Origin: Aquimarina algicola
GTDB lineage: Bacteria > Bacteroidota > Bacteroidia > Flavobacteriales > Flavobacteriaceae
DNA length: 64,000 nucleotides
Direction: 5' to 3'
Assembly: GCF_006443095.1 (NCBI RefSeq)
Contig: NZ_VFWZ01000004.1
Span: 124,450-188,449 of the forward strand
Position numbers and translations under genes: made by a program
Notes under the pieces: model-generated
Database searches by the model: none
What the model was told of the DNA's origin: nothing
The model's input: only the letters and a program-made list of their open reading frames with translations
Part shown: piece by piece, positions 1 to 8,508 of the stretch
Numbering within the stretch: position 1 is the stretch's first letter
How the letters are laid out: the number at the start of each line of letters is the position of its first letter

Positions 1-61
1 AACACAGGTATCTCCTTTAGCATTTAGAAAATCTTTTAATTAGTAGAAAAATACCCGTATT

Positions 62-100
62 AGAGATCATTATATCAATAAATCCTGTATAATGATCTCT
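62..100. terminator. Hairpin downstream of the SDR gene
   Basis: Perfect 13-bp inverted repeat (arms 62-74 and 88-100, 13-nt loop) beginning AGAGATCATT. It lies just past the stop of the leftward SDR gene, so it probably ends that transcript. T-richness is only modest on either side, so the terminator role is inferred. Confidence 0.6.
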
Positions 101-139
101 TTACTATAAAACGATCAAAGCTTTTCAAATTAAATAAAA

Positions 140-877
140 TTAAAGTGTCGTACCTCCGTCCACAATGATTTTTTCGTTTCTCAACACTTGCGAACCATCA
201 GATAATAAAAACGCTACAATTGGGGCAATATCAGTTGGTTGAACAATCCTTCCAATTGGTGACGTTTTTGAAAAATGTTCTAATAAGTTATCAATAGTTT
301 CATCGCTCATCCCTGATTTTTTTTGAATAGGCGTTTCTGTTACACCGGGACTTACAATATTAACTCTGATACCTTTTTCTGCTAATTCTATATTCAAAAC
401 TTTTGATAAACTTTCTAAGGCCGCCTTGCTTGCAGTATAAATACTCGAATTGGCAAAAGCTTTAAAAACTACAATTGAAGTATTGAGTACAATACTAGAT
501 GGGTTTTTCAAAATAGGAATGAATTTTTGAATCGTAAAAAAAGCCCCCTTAAAATTAATATTCATGGTCTCATCAAATATTGCTTCTGTTGTGTTTTCAA
601 AGCTCGATGCTTTAAAAATACCAGCATTAATGAACACTCCATCAATTTTACCGAACTGATTTTTTACTTTCTGTACTAAATCATCAATATCTGTAAGCGA
701 AGATGTATCAGATAACACTCCAACTGAGTTATTTCCTAATTTTGTAATTGCTTTTTCAAGGTTTTCTTTACTTCTTCCTGTGATAACAACCTGGTAATCT
801 AAATTTGAAAGATATGCTGCACAGGCAAAACCAATTCCTGTAGTTCCTCCTGTAATTACGATTATTTTGTGATCCAT
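140..877 (-). CDS. SDR family NAD(P)-dependent oxidoreductase
   Basis: Classical short-chain dehydrogenase/reductase of 245 residues, the usual length for the family. The Rossmann nucleotide-binding motif TGGTTGIG is at residues 9-16 and the NAG motif at 84-86. The catalytic Ser134, Tyr147 and Lys151 (YTASK) are all present. The C-terminal PG motif after the active site and the ending VDGGTTL are typical. It is cytosolic and should reduce or oxidise a small carbonyl/alcohol substrate that cannot be named from sequence. It is transcribed divergently from a HxlR-type regulator about 100 bp away, a common pairing in which the regulator senses an electrophile or quinone and controls the reductase; that link is inferred. 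Confidence 0.9.
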   Translation of the reverse strand: MDHKIIVITGGTTGIGFACAAYLSNLDYQVVITGRSKENLEKAITKLGNNSVGVLSDTSSLTDIDDLVQKVKNQFGKIDGVFINAGIFKASSFENTTEAIFDETMNINFKGAFFTIQKFIPILKNPSSIVLNTSIVVFKAFANSSIYTASKAALESLSKVLNIELAEKGIRVNIVSPGVTETPIQKKSGMSDETIDNLLEHFSKTSPIGRIVQPTDIAPIVAFLLSDGSQVLRNEKIIVDGGTTL

Positions 878-912
878 TATCTGTTTTTTTAGGCAAATCT
901 GACAAATAACTA

Positions 913-941
913 TAACTTTGTCAAGTACTTACTTTGAAGTA
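913..941 (+). promoter_or_regulatory. Candidate hxlR promoter with operator-like inverted repeat
   Basis: TAACTTTG at 913-920 matches the Bacteroidota -7 consensus TAnnTTTG. Just downstream lies the inverted repeat TACTT-N6-AAGTA (926-941), where a regulator could block transcription. It lies in the divergent gap between the SDR gene and the HxlR gene, suggesting autoregulation. A clear -33 TTTG is not visible at ideal spacing. Confidence 0.4.
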
Positions 942-978
942 ACTAACGAACCAACAGGTTGGAAAAATCTACTTTTGC

Positions 979-1323
979 ATGAAAACAGAAGAAAAAATAG
1001 TTGAAAAAAAATATCAACAAGCCAAAGAATGTCCTATAACAATATTTATGGAACAAATTGGAGGAAAATGGAAACCTGTTATTATATGGTTGCTATTATC
1101 AAATGAGGTAATGCGCTTCAATGAATTAGATAAAGCCATCGATGGGATTAGCCAGAAAATGTTATCTCAACAGTTAAAAGATCTAGAAAAATTAAATCTG
1201 ATTGATAGAAAATCTTATCCTGTAATTCCTCCTAAGGTCGAATATAGACTAACAGAAAAAGGAAAATCCCTAAAAGAAATTCTTACTATAATAATGAATT
1301 GGAGTAACCAGAATCTACGATGA
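979..1323 (+). CDS. HxlR family winged-helix transcriptional regulator
   Basis: A 114-residue DNA-binding protein of the HxlR/MarR-like winged-helix family. The signature runs from the ECPI...IGGKWKP segment (about residues 17-35), through the recognition region GISQKMLSQQLKDLEKLNLI, to the wing (PPKVEYRLTEKG). It is the usual length and has no extra sensory domain. HxlR proteins typically bind as dimers and respond to aldehydes, quinones or oxidants; the inducer here is unknown. The divergent SDR gene is its most likely target. Its stop codon overlaps the start of the next gene (ATGA), so the two are co-transcribed. Confidence 0.9.
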   Translation: MKTEEKIVEKKYQQAKECPITIFMEQIGGKWKPVIIWLLLSNEVMRFNELDKAIDGISQKMLSQQLKDLEKLNLIDRKSYPVIPPKVEYRLTEKGKSLKEILTIIMNWSNQNLR

Positions 1324-1826
1324 AATATACTATCCCTATAAGAACCAACAGCATTTTTTATTGTCTAATAATGATGTTTTTCACCTTTAATTTAATAACA
1401 GGTCAAAAATCTTCTCAACAAGAGAATATGGAAAAATTAAATTTTATGATTGGAGAATGGGTTGGTATTTCGACAACATACAAAAATGACACTATCGCAA
1501 AACAAGTACCTGCTTTTGAAAAAATAAATTACATCTTGGATAAAAATGTCATTACTATTGATTTACGGTCTGAATTGCTACAACTTCATACCGTTATCTA
1601 TTATAATGATAAAGATAAAAAATACTATTACAATCCTTACTACAAAAGCGGTGCCGGTAAATATGAAGCTGAATATAAAGATGGAAAATTAATAGTATGG
1701 CCCAGTAAAAACCGAAAGTTTATTTTTCATTTAACTTCAGAAGGAAATTTCCAAGAATATGGAGAAAGACTTGAAAATGGTAAATGGATTAAAGATTTTG
1801 AAGATAATTTTAAAAAAATACAGTAA
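1320..1826 (+). CDS. Secreted DUF6265/DUF1579-like lipocalin-fold protein
   Basis: A 168-residue protein with an N-terminal hydrophobic segment (residues 12-28, cleavage probably after ITG/QKS). It then shows LNFMIGEWVG, the opening of the small beta-barrel families exemplified by DUF6265 and DUF1579. Repeated aromatic beta-strand patterns (YYNPYYKSGAGKYEAEY) fit a lipocalin-like barrel. Function is unknown; family members are exported and may bind small hydrophobic ligands. It overlaps the HxlR gene by 4 bp, so it is translationally coupled and perhaps part of the same response. The family call is from memory of the motif only. Confidence 0.6.
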   Translation: MKYTIPIRTNSIFYCLIMMFFTFNLITGQKSSQQENMEKLNFMIGEWVGISTTYKNDTIAKQVPAFEKINYILDKNVITIDLRSELLQLHTVIYYNDKDKKYYYNPYYKSGAGKYEAEYKDGKLIVWPSKNRKFIFHLTSEGNFQEYGERLENGKWIKDFEDNFKKIQ

Positions 1827-1948
1827 AACTAAGCGCTGATCAATCATTATTCTTTTTTTGATATTTTACATTCAAAATACTATAACTACTTGAGTAAAAA
1901 TAAATTTTATTAGTACTTTAGTTTCTTACATACTAAAATAGTAACAGC

Positions 1949-2641
1949 ATGTCAATGTATGAAATTGAAGCTCTAATCGAAAATACAGTTAGAGTTATTG
2001 ATAGAAGTAATGAGCCTGATCACGAGAAAAGAAATTTAATCTGGAACGCTTATACTATCCAAAATTCTTTTGATTGTAGTTTTACGAATTTTAGAGTTAT
2101 AGATATTCTACTCAACGTCAATTATGTGCAAACGTATAATGTTCAGGATTTTCCTTTGTACAAAGAACATAAAGATTTTTTTGACCAATTAAATGCTAAA
2201 AACTTTGAATGGATTAATAAAGTCCCAAACGAAAAATGGTCTGATGATAATGAAAGCGTAGCGTATTGGGATAAAAAGTCAAACAAAATATATGTTGATT
2301 ACAATTCTGATTTTTATACACTCTTTCCCAATGAAAAAAGCAACGAAATAGCACCTCTTGATTTTGGTCTTCTCATCATTGAGAAATCAAATCTCCAAAA
2401 AGATAAAGCTAATATATATGACTGGACCGCTTTCATGATTTTATATCTTCTGGGATGGTTTCCTTCTGAAAAAACGGTAGAAGAGCTCAAACAAAACTAT
2501 TTCATACCTATAAAAAATATATTACATCATTATAATTATGATGATTACACTCCTTTGCATAGAGGGATGGATTTAAAGGTCAAAAACGATTGGATATCTG
2601 ATATTCAAAAAGAACTTCTAGAATTTATTAAGGAAAAATAA
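1949..2641 (+). CDS. Uncharacterised 230-residue soluble protein
   Basis: I do not recognise this family. The product has no signal peptide or membrane segment. It is rich in acidic and aromatic residues, with an internal NEKWSDDNESVAYWDKKS patch, a short hydrophobic stretch near residue 165 (FMILYLLGWFPS) and a charged C-terminus. Codon use resembles the neighbours and the start ATG follows an AT-rich leader. It stands alone, 120 bp after the previous gene and 200 bp before the next, so it is probably its own unit. It could be a cytosolic accessory or immunity-type protein, but nothing in the sequence proves this. Confidence 0.55.
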   Translation: MSMYEIEALIENTVRVIDRSNEPDHEKRNLIWNAYTIQNSFDCSFTNFRVIDILLNVNYVQTYNVQDFPLYKEHKDFFDQLNAKNFEWINKVPNEKWSDDNESVAYWDKKSNKIYVDYNSDFYTLFPNEKSNEIAPLDFGLLIIEKSNLQKDKANIYDWTAFMILYLLGWFPSEKTVEELKQNYFIPIKNILHHYNYDDYTPLHRGMDLKVKNDWISDIQKELLEFIKEK

Positions 2642-2839
2642 TTATAACTAAATACAAAATTCTTCACAACAAACAAAAAGCCTAACTACTTTTAAGTAAA
2701 ATAGTTAAAAGTAACATCCATTCAAATAAGACTATCAAAATCCATAAAATTATAAGGAGCTATCTCATGATAGTATGTAACAATGTTCATATACAATCGT
2801 CGGAATTGTATTAAACATTTTTATAACAAAATATTCCTT

Positions 2840-3352
2840 ATGAAATTCAAATTATTATTTTTTAGCTTTTTGGTTACTTCTCTTCTAACTGCACAAAACA
2901 CTGAAAATTCTCATACCGATTTAGAAAAAATAGTTGAATCATTTAGAGTAGCTATAATTGATCACAGTGATTTTGAAAAATTCTCTGACTTATTTTTGCA
3001 TGATTCGATTACCTGGGCAGCAATTGTTACAGGAAATACCAAAAAAATGGTTCTAAAACAAAAACCTGATTTCACATTTAAAGCCAGCGATTACAAGAGC
3101 TTCTTTAATACCCTGAAAGAAGGGAGTGAAGAAAAGTTTTATGATGTAAAAATAGATGTTCGAAATGAATTTGCAACCATATCATTTGACTATAGTTTTA
3201 ATGTCAATAGCAAAGTTCAAAACTGGGGAACAGAATATTGGTCTTTGATCTTGGTAAACGATACATGGAAGATCACAAGTGTAACCTGGTCTCAAAATCT
3301 AGAAAAAATAGATGCTTGTCCTTTTAAAGATGAAAATATATTTAAATTATAA
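2840..3352 (+). CDS. Secreted SnoaL/NTF2-like domain protein
   Basis: I chose the ATG at 2840 because it gives a clean signal peptide (MKFKLLFFSFLVTSLLTAQ) for a 170-residue protein; an upstream in-frame ATG at 2783 would add 19 non-signal residues. The mature part begins with a helix (DLEKIVESFRVAIIDHSDFEKFSDLFLHDSI). It ends with strands (YWSLILVNDTWKITSVTWS), the pattern of the NTF2-like/SnoaL fold. Such domains act as small enzymes or ligand-binding modules; no catalytic residues can be named. It is probably periplasmic and monocistronic. Confidence 0.65.
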   Translation: MKFKLLFFSFLVTSLLTAQNTENSHTDLEKIVESFRVAIIDHSDFEKFSDLFLHDSITWAAIVTGNTKKMVLKQKPDFTFKASDYKSFFNTLKEGSEEKFYDVKIDVRNEFATISFDYSFNVNSKVQNWGTEYWSLILVNDTWKITSVTWSQNLEKIDACPFKDENIFKL

Positions 3353-3495
3353 TACAAATCAGGAGATGTTTTGTTTTTAAAACTACTTCTTCAATATTTT
3401 CATCTTGAGTATTAAACAATAGATTGTTTTAAATAATTTTATGATTCAAAAAGAAAAGAATTAGATATATTTATTGATAAACAAAAATTGAAAAT

Positions 3496-4287
3496 ATGGG
3501 TTGGGATATTAGCTATCATCCAATATCAGAAGAACAAATAAATACGTGGTATTTTGATGTATTACATGATCCAAATTTAATCGATGAATTATCAATCAAA
3601 TACAAGATTGAAGATTTTTATAAAGAAAAATATAAAGAGACCATAAATGTAGGATCAGAAACTAAAAATGATGATATATTCGACAAAAGTCATGGATACT
3701 ACATCGCTGTGGTACAAGGTTTTTTTCAAAAATTTTTCTATACTCGTGGGGCTGCTCTTTCTTTTTCAGAAAACTTATCTCTTCAGAAATATTTTAAAAA
3801 ATGGAGCGAAATAGTACCCAACGAAAAACTCACTCAAAATGTAACAAATCAAATTATTGAAAATTACTGTTCTGGCGTTTATATCCCTAATCATAAGGTA
3901 GTTGAATTAATTAATGATTATAAAAATAATCCTGAAATAAGAGAAGAATTGGATACTTTATTTTCTCATAATAGAATTACTATTTTCTTAAAAGCATTAG
4001 CTTTTGCAAAAGATCATAACTTAGGGATTTTAGAAGCTACAGAAGTAATAGAACCTAATCCTATGGACTTAAATAAATCGTCTTGCTACTCAAATTTATT
4101 TAACTGTGATCCAGAGGGAGCAATACTTTATCAAAATGCTGCTATGGAACAAATAGCAGAAATTGAAAGAAAAGAAAATCTTCCAGAAGGAGAAATAGCT
4201 TCTAATGCCGAATATAGAATAACCAACATCGAACCTGATAAAAAAGAAAGAAAAAAAGGATTTTGGAAAAGACTATTCGGGAAATAA
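3496..4287 (+). CDS. Uncharacterised protein (MGWDISYHP N-terminus)
   Basis: A 263-residue protein of no family I can name. It lacks a signal peptide and membrane segments. The N-terminus MGWDISYHPIS followed by WYFDVL looks like a conserved family opening. The middle is helical (RGAALSFSENLSLQKYFKKW; AAMEQIAEIERKENLPEGE). Three cysteines occur in the CYSNLFNC segment and one in YCSG. It ends in a strongly basic tail (KKERKKGFWKRLFGK). It stands alone ahead of the DUF4153 operon. Immunity or accessory roles are possible but unproven. Confidence 0.55.
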   Translation: MGWDISYHPISEEQINTWYFDVLHDPNLIDELSIKYKIEDFYKEKYKETINVGSETKNDDIFDKSHGYYIAVVQGFFQKFFYTRGAALSFSENLSLQKYFKKWSEIVPNEKLTQNVTNQIIENYCSGVYIPNHKVVELINDYKNNPEIREELDTLFSHNRITIFLKALAFAKDHNLGILEATEVIEPNPMDLNKSSCYSNLFNCDPEGAILYQNAAMEQIAEIERKENLPEGEIASNAEYRITNIEPDKKERKKGFWKRLFGK

Positions 4288-4316
4288 AATCTATTTTTTT
4301 TATAAAACTTGTCTGG

Positions 4317-4348
4317 TAATGAGCTAGTATCTAAAGTAATGAGCTAGT
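4317..4348 (+). repeat. Two direct repeats spaced 20 bp
   Basis: The 12-bp word TAATGAGCTAGT occurs at 4317-4328 and again at 4337-4348, exactly 20 bp apart (about two helical turns, same face). It is upstream of the -7 element of the DUF4153 operon, as expected for an activator bound as a tandem dimer. Confidence 0.55.
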
Positions 4349-4377
4349 TTTTCATGTATTTACGAAAAAAAATGCTT

Positions 4378-4405
4378 TACCTTTATATCATCTAATATTA
4401 GATGA
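4378..4405 (+). promoter_or_regulatory. Promoter with 18-bp perfect palindrome operator
   Basis: TACCTTTA (4378-4385, 7 of 8 to TAnnTTTG) is followed after 2 bp by the 18-bp perfect palindrome TCATCTAATATTAGATGA (4388-4405), which would cover the transcription start. With the upstream direct repeats this gives a compact control region. The DUF4153 start codon is at 4484, so the leader would be about 90 nt. Confidence 0.5.
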
Positions 4406-4483
4406 CAATAAGGCTAGTTACGAGATTTTTTATCAATATTAGTAAAAGAATATATTACTGATTCATAAATACAAAAAAGAATA

Positions 4484-6376
4484 ATGAAGTTACCTTCTAT
4501 AGACTATCTCATAAAAACATCTAAAGACTCTTTTTTAAGATTTCCATTAACGATTTTATCATCTTTATTATCTGTAATCATTGGAATATATCTTATAGAA
4601 GTAAATGAAGATAAAGATAACCTTCTTCCTTTTATTCATATCCTTTTGGTAACCTCTATAGGAATCCCTTTATTCTTTTGTGCTTCTGTTTTTAGTGAAA
4701 AGCAAAAATACAACACTAAGTTAAGGGTAATTAGTCAAGTGGTCGTATTGATACTTTTGATTGCGCTTTATTTTTCTTTTCCCAGTTCTAAAAATACACT
4801 GGTTACTACAACTCCTTATATACGATATGCTATATTTAATATTGTTGCTCACTTACTGGTATCATTTATTCCATATCTTAAAAATAAAGAACAAAATGGG
4901 TTCTGGAATTACAATAAAATATTATTTCTTAGAATATCATCGGCTGTATTATACTCAGGATTCTTGTATATCGGCTTAATTCTAGCATTATCTGCTCTTA
5001 GATTATTATTTAATATTTCTATTCATGAAGAATTATATTTTGAGATTTTTATAATCATTATAGGCTTTTTTAATACCTGGTTTTTTGTATCAGGGATTCC
5101 CAAAAACCTTGAAGCTCTAGAAGATGAAAAAGATTATCCCAATGGTTTAAGAATTTTTGCACAGTATGTGCTACTACCACTATTGATATTGTATCTCATT
5201 ATTCTATACGCTTATGGTTCAAAAATATTGATCAACTGGGATTGGCCAAAAGGTCTTGTTTCTTATCTGATTTCTTGTGTTGCAATCTTGGGAATACTAA
5301 CGTTGTTATTGATACATCCTTACGGAAATTTAAAAGGTAATACGTGGATCAAAAAGTTTACAAGTGGTTATTATTTTATAATTATCCCTTTGATCATTCT
5401 CTTTTTTATTGCTATTGCATTTAGAATTGGTGATTATGGGATAACCATTAATCGTTACTTACTAATTTTTCTAGGAGTTTGGTTATCTTTAATATCTATT
5501 TATTTCATTTTCGGGAAAGCTAATATCAAATTTATTCCAATATCATTAGCCACCCTGCTCACATTGGTTTTATTTGGTCCTTGGGGTATGTTTTCGATAA
5601 GTCAAAAAAGTCAAATCAACCGATTACATCACATACTAGAAACACACTCTATTATAGCAAACAACAAGATCAATAATGAAGTCTTTTGGAATCTAGATAG
5701 TCTTTCTTATTTACACTCAGAAAAATCGTCGACCAATGATCAATTGCTAAAGGATTCTATACATAATGAAGTAAAATCTATTGTAGATTATCTAGATGAT
5801 TATCATGGGTTTTCGGGTATTGATCATTTGTTTACACAAAATATGGATTCTTTGATAAAAGTATCAATGGTAAAAAATAGTTCGACAGATGATGCAAGAA
5901 TTTATATGGAAACCATGGGACTTGAATATAGACAGAAATATAATTCTCAAACCAATAGATCAAATTATTTTACATATTCATCTAAACATTATTCTAATGA
6001 AAACAACTTCGTACGGATCAGTAACTATGATTATTTAATAAATTTTAGCGATTATTATATAACGCAAAAAAAAGAGTTTAACATTGATAACAAATTGTAT
6101 ACGTTATCATTTAAAGACTCTAAGCAACATAATGAGATTATTTTTTACTCTGAAAGTGATACAATATCATTTGCATTAAATACTTTGGCTACTCAATTAA
6201 GTAAAGAGTATGGTACGAAATACAAAAATAATATTGATAGCGATAAATTGTCAACAACAAAAAAATTAAAAGGATTAGAAGTTAAATTAATGCTAAACAC
6301 TATTAACCTTCAAGAAGTAAAAAATAAAATCCAAGTACGTGCTGCGAATGGTTTTATACTTATAAAAAGTAAGTAA
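4484..6376 (+). CDS. DUF4153 domain-containing integral membrane protein
   Basis: A 630-residue inner-membrane protein. Residues 1-390 contain about ten hydrophobic helices in pairs. A polar, probably periplasmic C-terminal half follows (390-630), with many Ser/Tyr/Asn and TFSLKD-like beta-strand patterns. The N-terminus IDYLIKTSKDSFLRFPLTI is typical of DUF4153 proteins in Bacteroidota. The function is unknown; the family is widespread, often in single copy or beside regulators. It heads a tight operon (27-bp gap to the next gene) with a secreted protein, a YiiX-like hydrolase, a DUF6714-like protein and a lipoprotein. Its promoter region carries direct repeats and a long palindrome. Confidence 0.8.
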   Translation: MKLPSIDYLIKTSKDSFLRFPLTILSSLLSVIIGIYLIEVNEDKDNLLPFIHILLVTSIGIPLFFCASVFSEKQKYNTKLRVISQVVVLILLIALYFSFPSSKNTLVTTTPYIRYAIFNIVAHLLVSFIPYLKNKEQNGFWNYNKILFLRISSAVLYSGFLYIGLILALSALRLLFNISIHEELYFEIFIIIIGFFNTWFFVSGIPKNLEALEDEKDYPNGLRIFAQYVLLPLLILYLIILYAYGSKILINWDWPKGLVSYLISCVAILGILTLLLIHPYGNLKGNTWIKKFTSGYYFIIIPLIILFFIAIAFRIGDYGITINRYLLIFLGVWLSLISIYFIFGKANIKFIPISLATLLTLVLFGPWGMFSISQKSQINRLHHILETHSIIANNKINNEVFWNLDSLSYLHSEKSSTNDQLLKDSIHNEVKSIVDYLDDYHGFSGIDHLFTQNMDSLIKVSMVKNSSTDDARIYMETMGLEYRQKYNSQTNRSNYFTYSSKHYSNENNFVRISNYDYLINFSDYYITQKKEFNIDNKLYTLSFKDSKQHNEIIFYSESDTISFALNTLATQLSKEYGTKYKNNIDSDKLSTTKKLKGLEVKLMLNTINLQEVKNKIQVRAANGFILIKSK

Positions 6377-6403
6377 TTATCTGTACACTATTATTATTAA
6401 AAA

Positions 6404-7129
6404 ATGAAAGTCACTTTTATAATCATATTTTTTGCATTTTTTTCTAATGGTTTAACTGCTCAAGAATACGCAGAATTTAGTACCGATACGACAAGGTTTC
6501 GTAGATTTTATAAGAATAAAAAAACTAATTTACCAGAATATATTTCAAATCAAGAGTGGTATATAAATGGTCAAAAAATGAATTATGGCTCCGGAAAAAT
6601 TAAAGTAAAAGTAAATCCAAATACATTAGATACTATTTTATATAAAGGATATAGAAGAAAGAAATTCGACACTATTATCTGTAATATAGCAGAAGCAAAA
6701 AAATATAAATTCTACTACAATGAATGTTGCGGAGCTTTTAATATCAAAGACGAGTCGACAAATAGTTTTATCATCGGAAAAATTAATTACAGGTTAAAAT
6801 CTAAAGCACCTTCAAAAACATATCTGGGTACATTAGGAGAATCAGGAATTATTGTTTCTACAAAAAAAGACAATACTCTTTATACAAAGTGTAGAAGTGC
6901 AATGAGTCCTAATATTTACAATATTTCTTTCCGCGAAATTGAATATTGCTCAAATGATCAAAATTGTACAGAAGGTATTTGTTTACAGAAAGAAAATCAA
7001 AAAGAACCTCAGATGAATTTCTCATTTCATACAATTGATGTAAAAATGAAGTTCTTATTTATGCCACTTACATCTGATCCTGTAGATATCACTTTCGACC
7101 CCAAAACAAATCAAGTAGTCATATTTTAA
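6404..7129 (+). CDS. Secreted uncharacterised protein
   Basis: A 241-residue product with a signal peptide (MKVTFIIIFFAFFSNGLTAQ, cleavage after the A-Q junction). The mature protein is rich in Lys/Tyr/Asn and carries cysteine patches NECCGAF (about 109) and CSNDQNCTEGIC (about 185-196) that could form disulfides in the periplasm. The ending DPVDITFDPKTNQVVIF is beta-rich. I do not recognise a domain. It is the second gene of the DUF4153 operon, with 27 bp and 36 bp spacers on either side, so it probably acts in the envelope with its neighbours. Confidence 0.6.
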   Translation: MKVTFIIIFFAFFSNGLTAQEYAEFSTDTTRFRRFYKNKKTNLPEYISNQEWYINGQKMNYGSGKIKVKVNPNTLDTILYKGYRRKKFDTIICNIAEAKKYKFYYNECCGAFNIKDESTNSFIIGKINYRLKSKAPSKTYLGTLGESGIIVSTKKDNTLYTKCRSAMSPNIYNISFREIEYCSNDQNCTEGICLQKENQKEPQMNFSFHTIDVKMKFLFMPLTSDPVDITFDPKTNQVVIF

Positions 7130-7165
7130 ATTATTACAAATACCTACTTATCATACATAATACAA

Positions 7166-7849
7166 ATGAAAAAAATATTTCTGATTGCGTTTATCTGTAT
7201 AACTCTAAGCTTTGTTGTTCTTACAATAGGATTTGGCCATGATTGTAATGATAAAGCAACAAAAGATAGCTTTGTAGAGTTTAAAAATGAGCAATTAAAC
7301 ACAAAAATTAAAGATGGAGATATTATTTTTCAGACATCAATCTCTAACCAAAGTAAAGCTATACAACTAGCCACACATTCAAAGTACAGTCACATGGGAA
7401 TCATTTATAAAAATAAAGGAACATTTTATGTTTATGAAGCCATTCAACCTGTAAAAACTACTCCCTTACAAGAATGGATACAAAGAGGTAAAGATGACCA
7501 TTATGTGATCAAACGATTAAAAAATGTAGAGAAAAAATTGACTCCAGCTACATTAAAAAAAATGAAAGAAATTGGAGAACTATACAAAGGCAAAGATTAT
7601 GACCTCTATTTTGAATGGTCTGATGATAAAATATACTGTTCTGAACTTGTATGGAAAATTTATAAAGAAGCTTTAGGTATAGAAATCGGCCAATTACAAA
7701 AATTATCAGAATTTGATACCTCCCATCCTATCGTTCAGCAAAAATTAAAAGAACGATATGGAAACAAAATTCCTTCTGATGAAAAAGTAATTTCTCCGGC
7801 AGCTATGTTTAATTCTTCAAAATTAATAACCGTTGAAGAATATAATTAG
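7166..7849 (+). CDS. YiiX/YebB-like permuted NlpC/P60 cysteine hydrolase
   Basis: A 227-residue exported protein with an N-terminal hydrophobic segment (residues 3-23). The DGDIIFQ motif opens the domain at about 50. KYSHMGIIY follows with candidate catalytic His76. Downstream KIYCSELVWKIYKEALG carries the candidate nucleophile Cys158. This His-before-Cys order is characteristic of circularly permuted papain-fold enzymes such as YiiX, which are proposed to cleave amide or lipid-amide bonds. The substrate is unknown. It lies in the DUF4153 operon, 36 bp after the previous gene and 14 bp before the next, so an envelope-directed hydrolytic role is plausible. Confidence 0.8.
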   Translation: MKKIFLIAFICITLSFVVLTIGFGHDCNDKATKDSFVEFKNEQLNTKIKDGDIIFQTSISNQSKAIQLATHSKYSHMGIIYKNKGTFYVYEAIQPVKTTPLQEWIQRGKDDHYVIKRLKNVEKKLTPATLKKMKEIGELYKGKDYDLYFEWSDDKIYCSELVWKIYKEALGIEIGQLQKLSEFDTSHPIVQQKLKERYGNKIPSDEKVISPAAMFNSSKLITVEEYN

Positions 7850-7863
7850 TGATTGCATAAAAA

Positions 7864-8484
7864 ATGGAGAGAGACAAATTGATTTCAAAAATAAAGTCAG
7901 ATTTCAAAGGCATAAAACTCAGAAACGGGATTGGGCTTTGGGAAGCTCAAGGTCTTGACGATAGATTAACAATCGAAGAATGTAAAAAACTAAGAAATAG
8001 AGACGAAAAAGAAGATTGGAGTAATATATCTGTTGTAGATCTTTATAAATGTAACAGTTCATTATCTTTTTTTGATACACAAGGCATGCTTTTTCACTTA
8101 CCAATCTTATTGTTATTTGCATTAGATTATTTTGAAGAAGAAGAGGATAGACTTGCCGAACAAGACTTTAATCTATTTCATAATGCACCAGATATAGAAT
8201 TTCATCTATTATCTAATCTAAAATATCTTAATGATACTAGCAAAAATGCAAAACGTATGAGAGCATATCATCAAGAACGATTTTCATTATTAAATAAAAA
8301 TCAAATCGAATGCATTATTAAATTCTTAGAGTATCGATTATTTGAAATAGAAAGTTATTATCAAGAATACTATGTTGAACAATTAGGTGCAGATGCTTCT
8401 ACTATAAAATACGATACTAATTATATCGAAATACAAGAGGGAATCGAATATTGGAATTCTAGATTAGAACACAATACGTTATAA
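7864..8484 (+). CDS. DUF6714-like protein
   Basis: A 206-residue soluble protein. The N-terminal segment LRNGIGLWEAQGLDDRL, followed by an acidic stretch, DLYKCNSSLSFFDTQGMLFHLP and a hydrophobic helix (ILLLFALDYF), matches my memory of DUF6714 family proteins. Its C-terminal half is helical (NKNQIECIIKFLEYRLFEIESYYQ). No catalytic motif is apparent. Family members are often encoded beside unrelated small genes and may be immunity- or accessory-type proteins, but function is unknown. It is the fourth gene of the operon, only 14 bp downstream of the YiiX-like hydrolase; being cytosolic it might control or protect against that enzyme (speculative). Confidence 0.6.
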   Translation: MERDKLISKIKSDFKGIKLRNGIGLWEAQGLDDRLTIEECKKLRNRDEKEDWSNISVVDLYKCNSSLSFFDTQGMLFHLPILLLFALDYFEEEEDRLAEQDFNLFHNAPDIEFHLLSNLKYLNDTSKNAKRMRAYHQERFSLLNKNQIECIIKFLEYRLFEIESYYQEYYVEQLGADASTIKYDTNYIEIQEGIEYWNSRLEHNTL

Positions 8485-8508
8485 ATACTCAAAACTTGAT
8501 TCATTAAT

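Noticed and set aside
2783..2839. Upstream in-frame start for the SnoaL-like gene
   Set aside because: The added 19 residues disrupt a clean signal peptide that begins at 2840.
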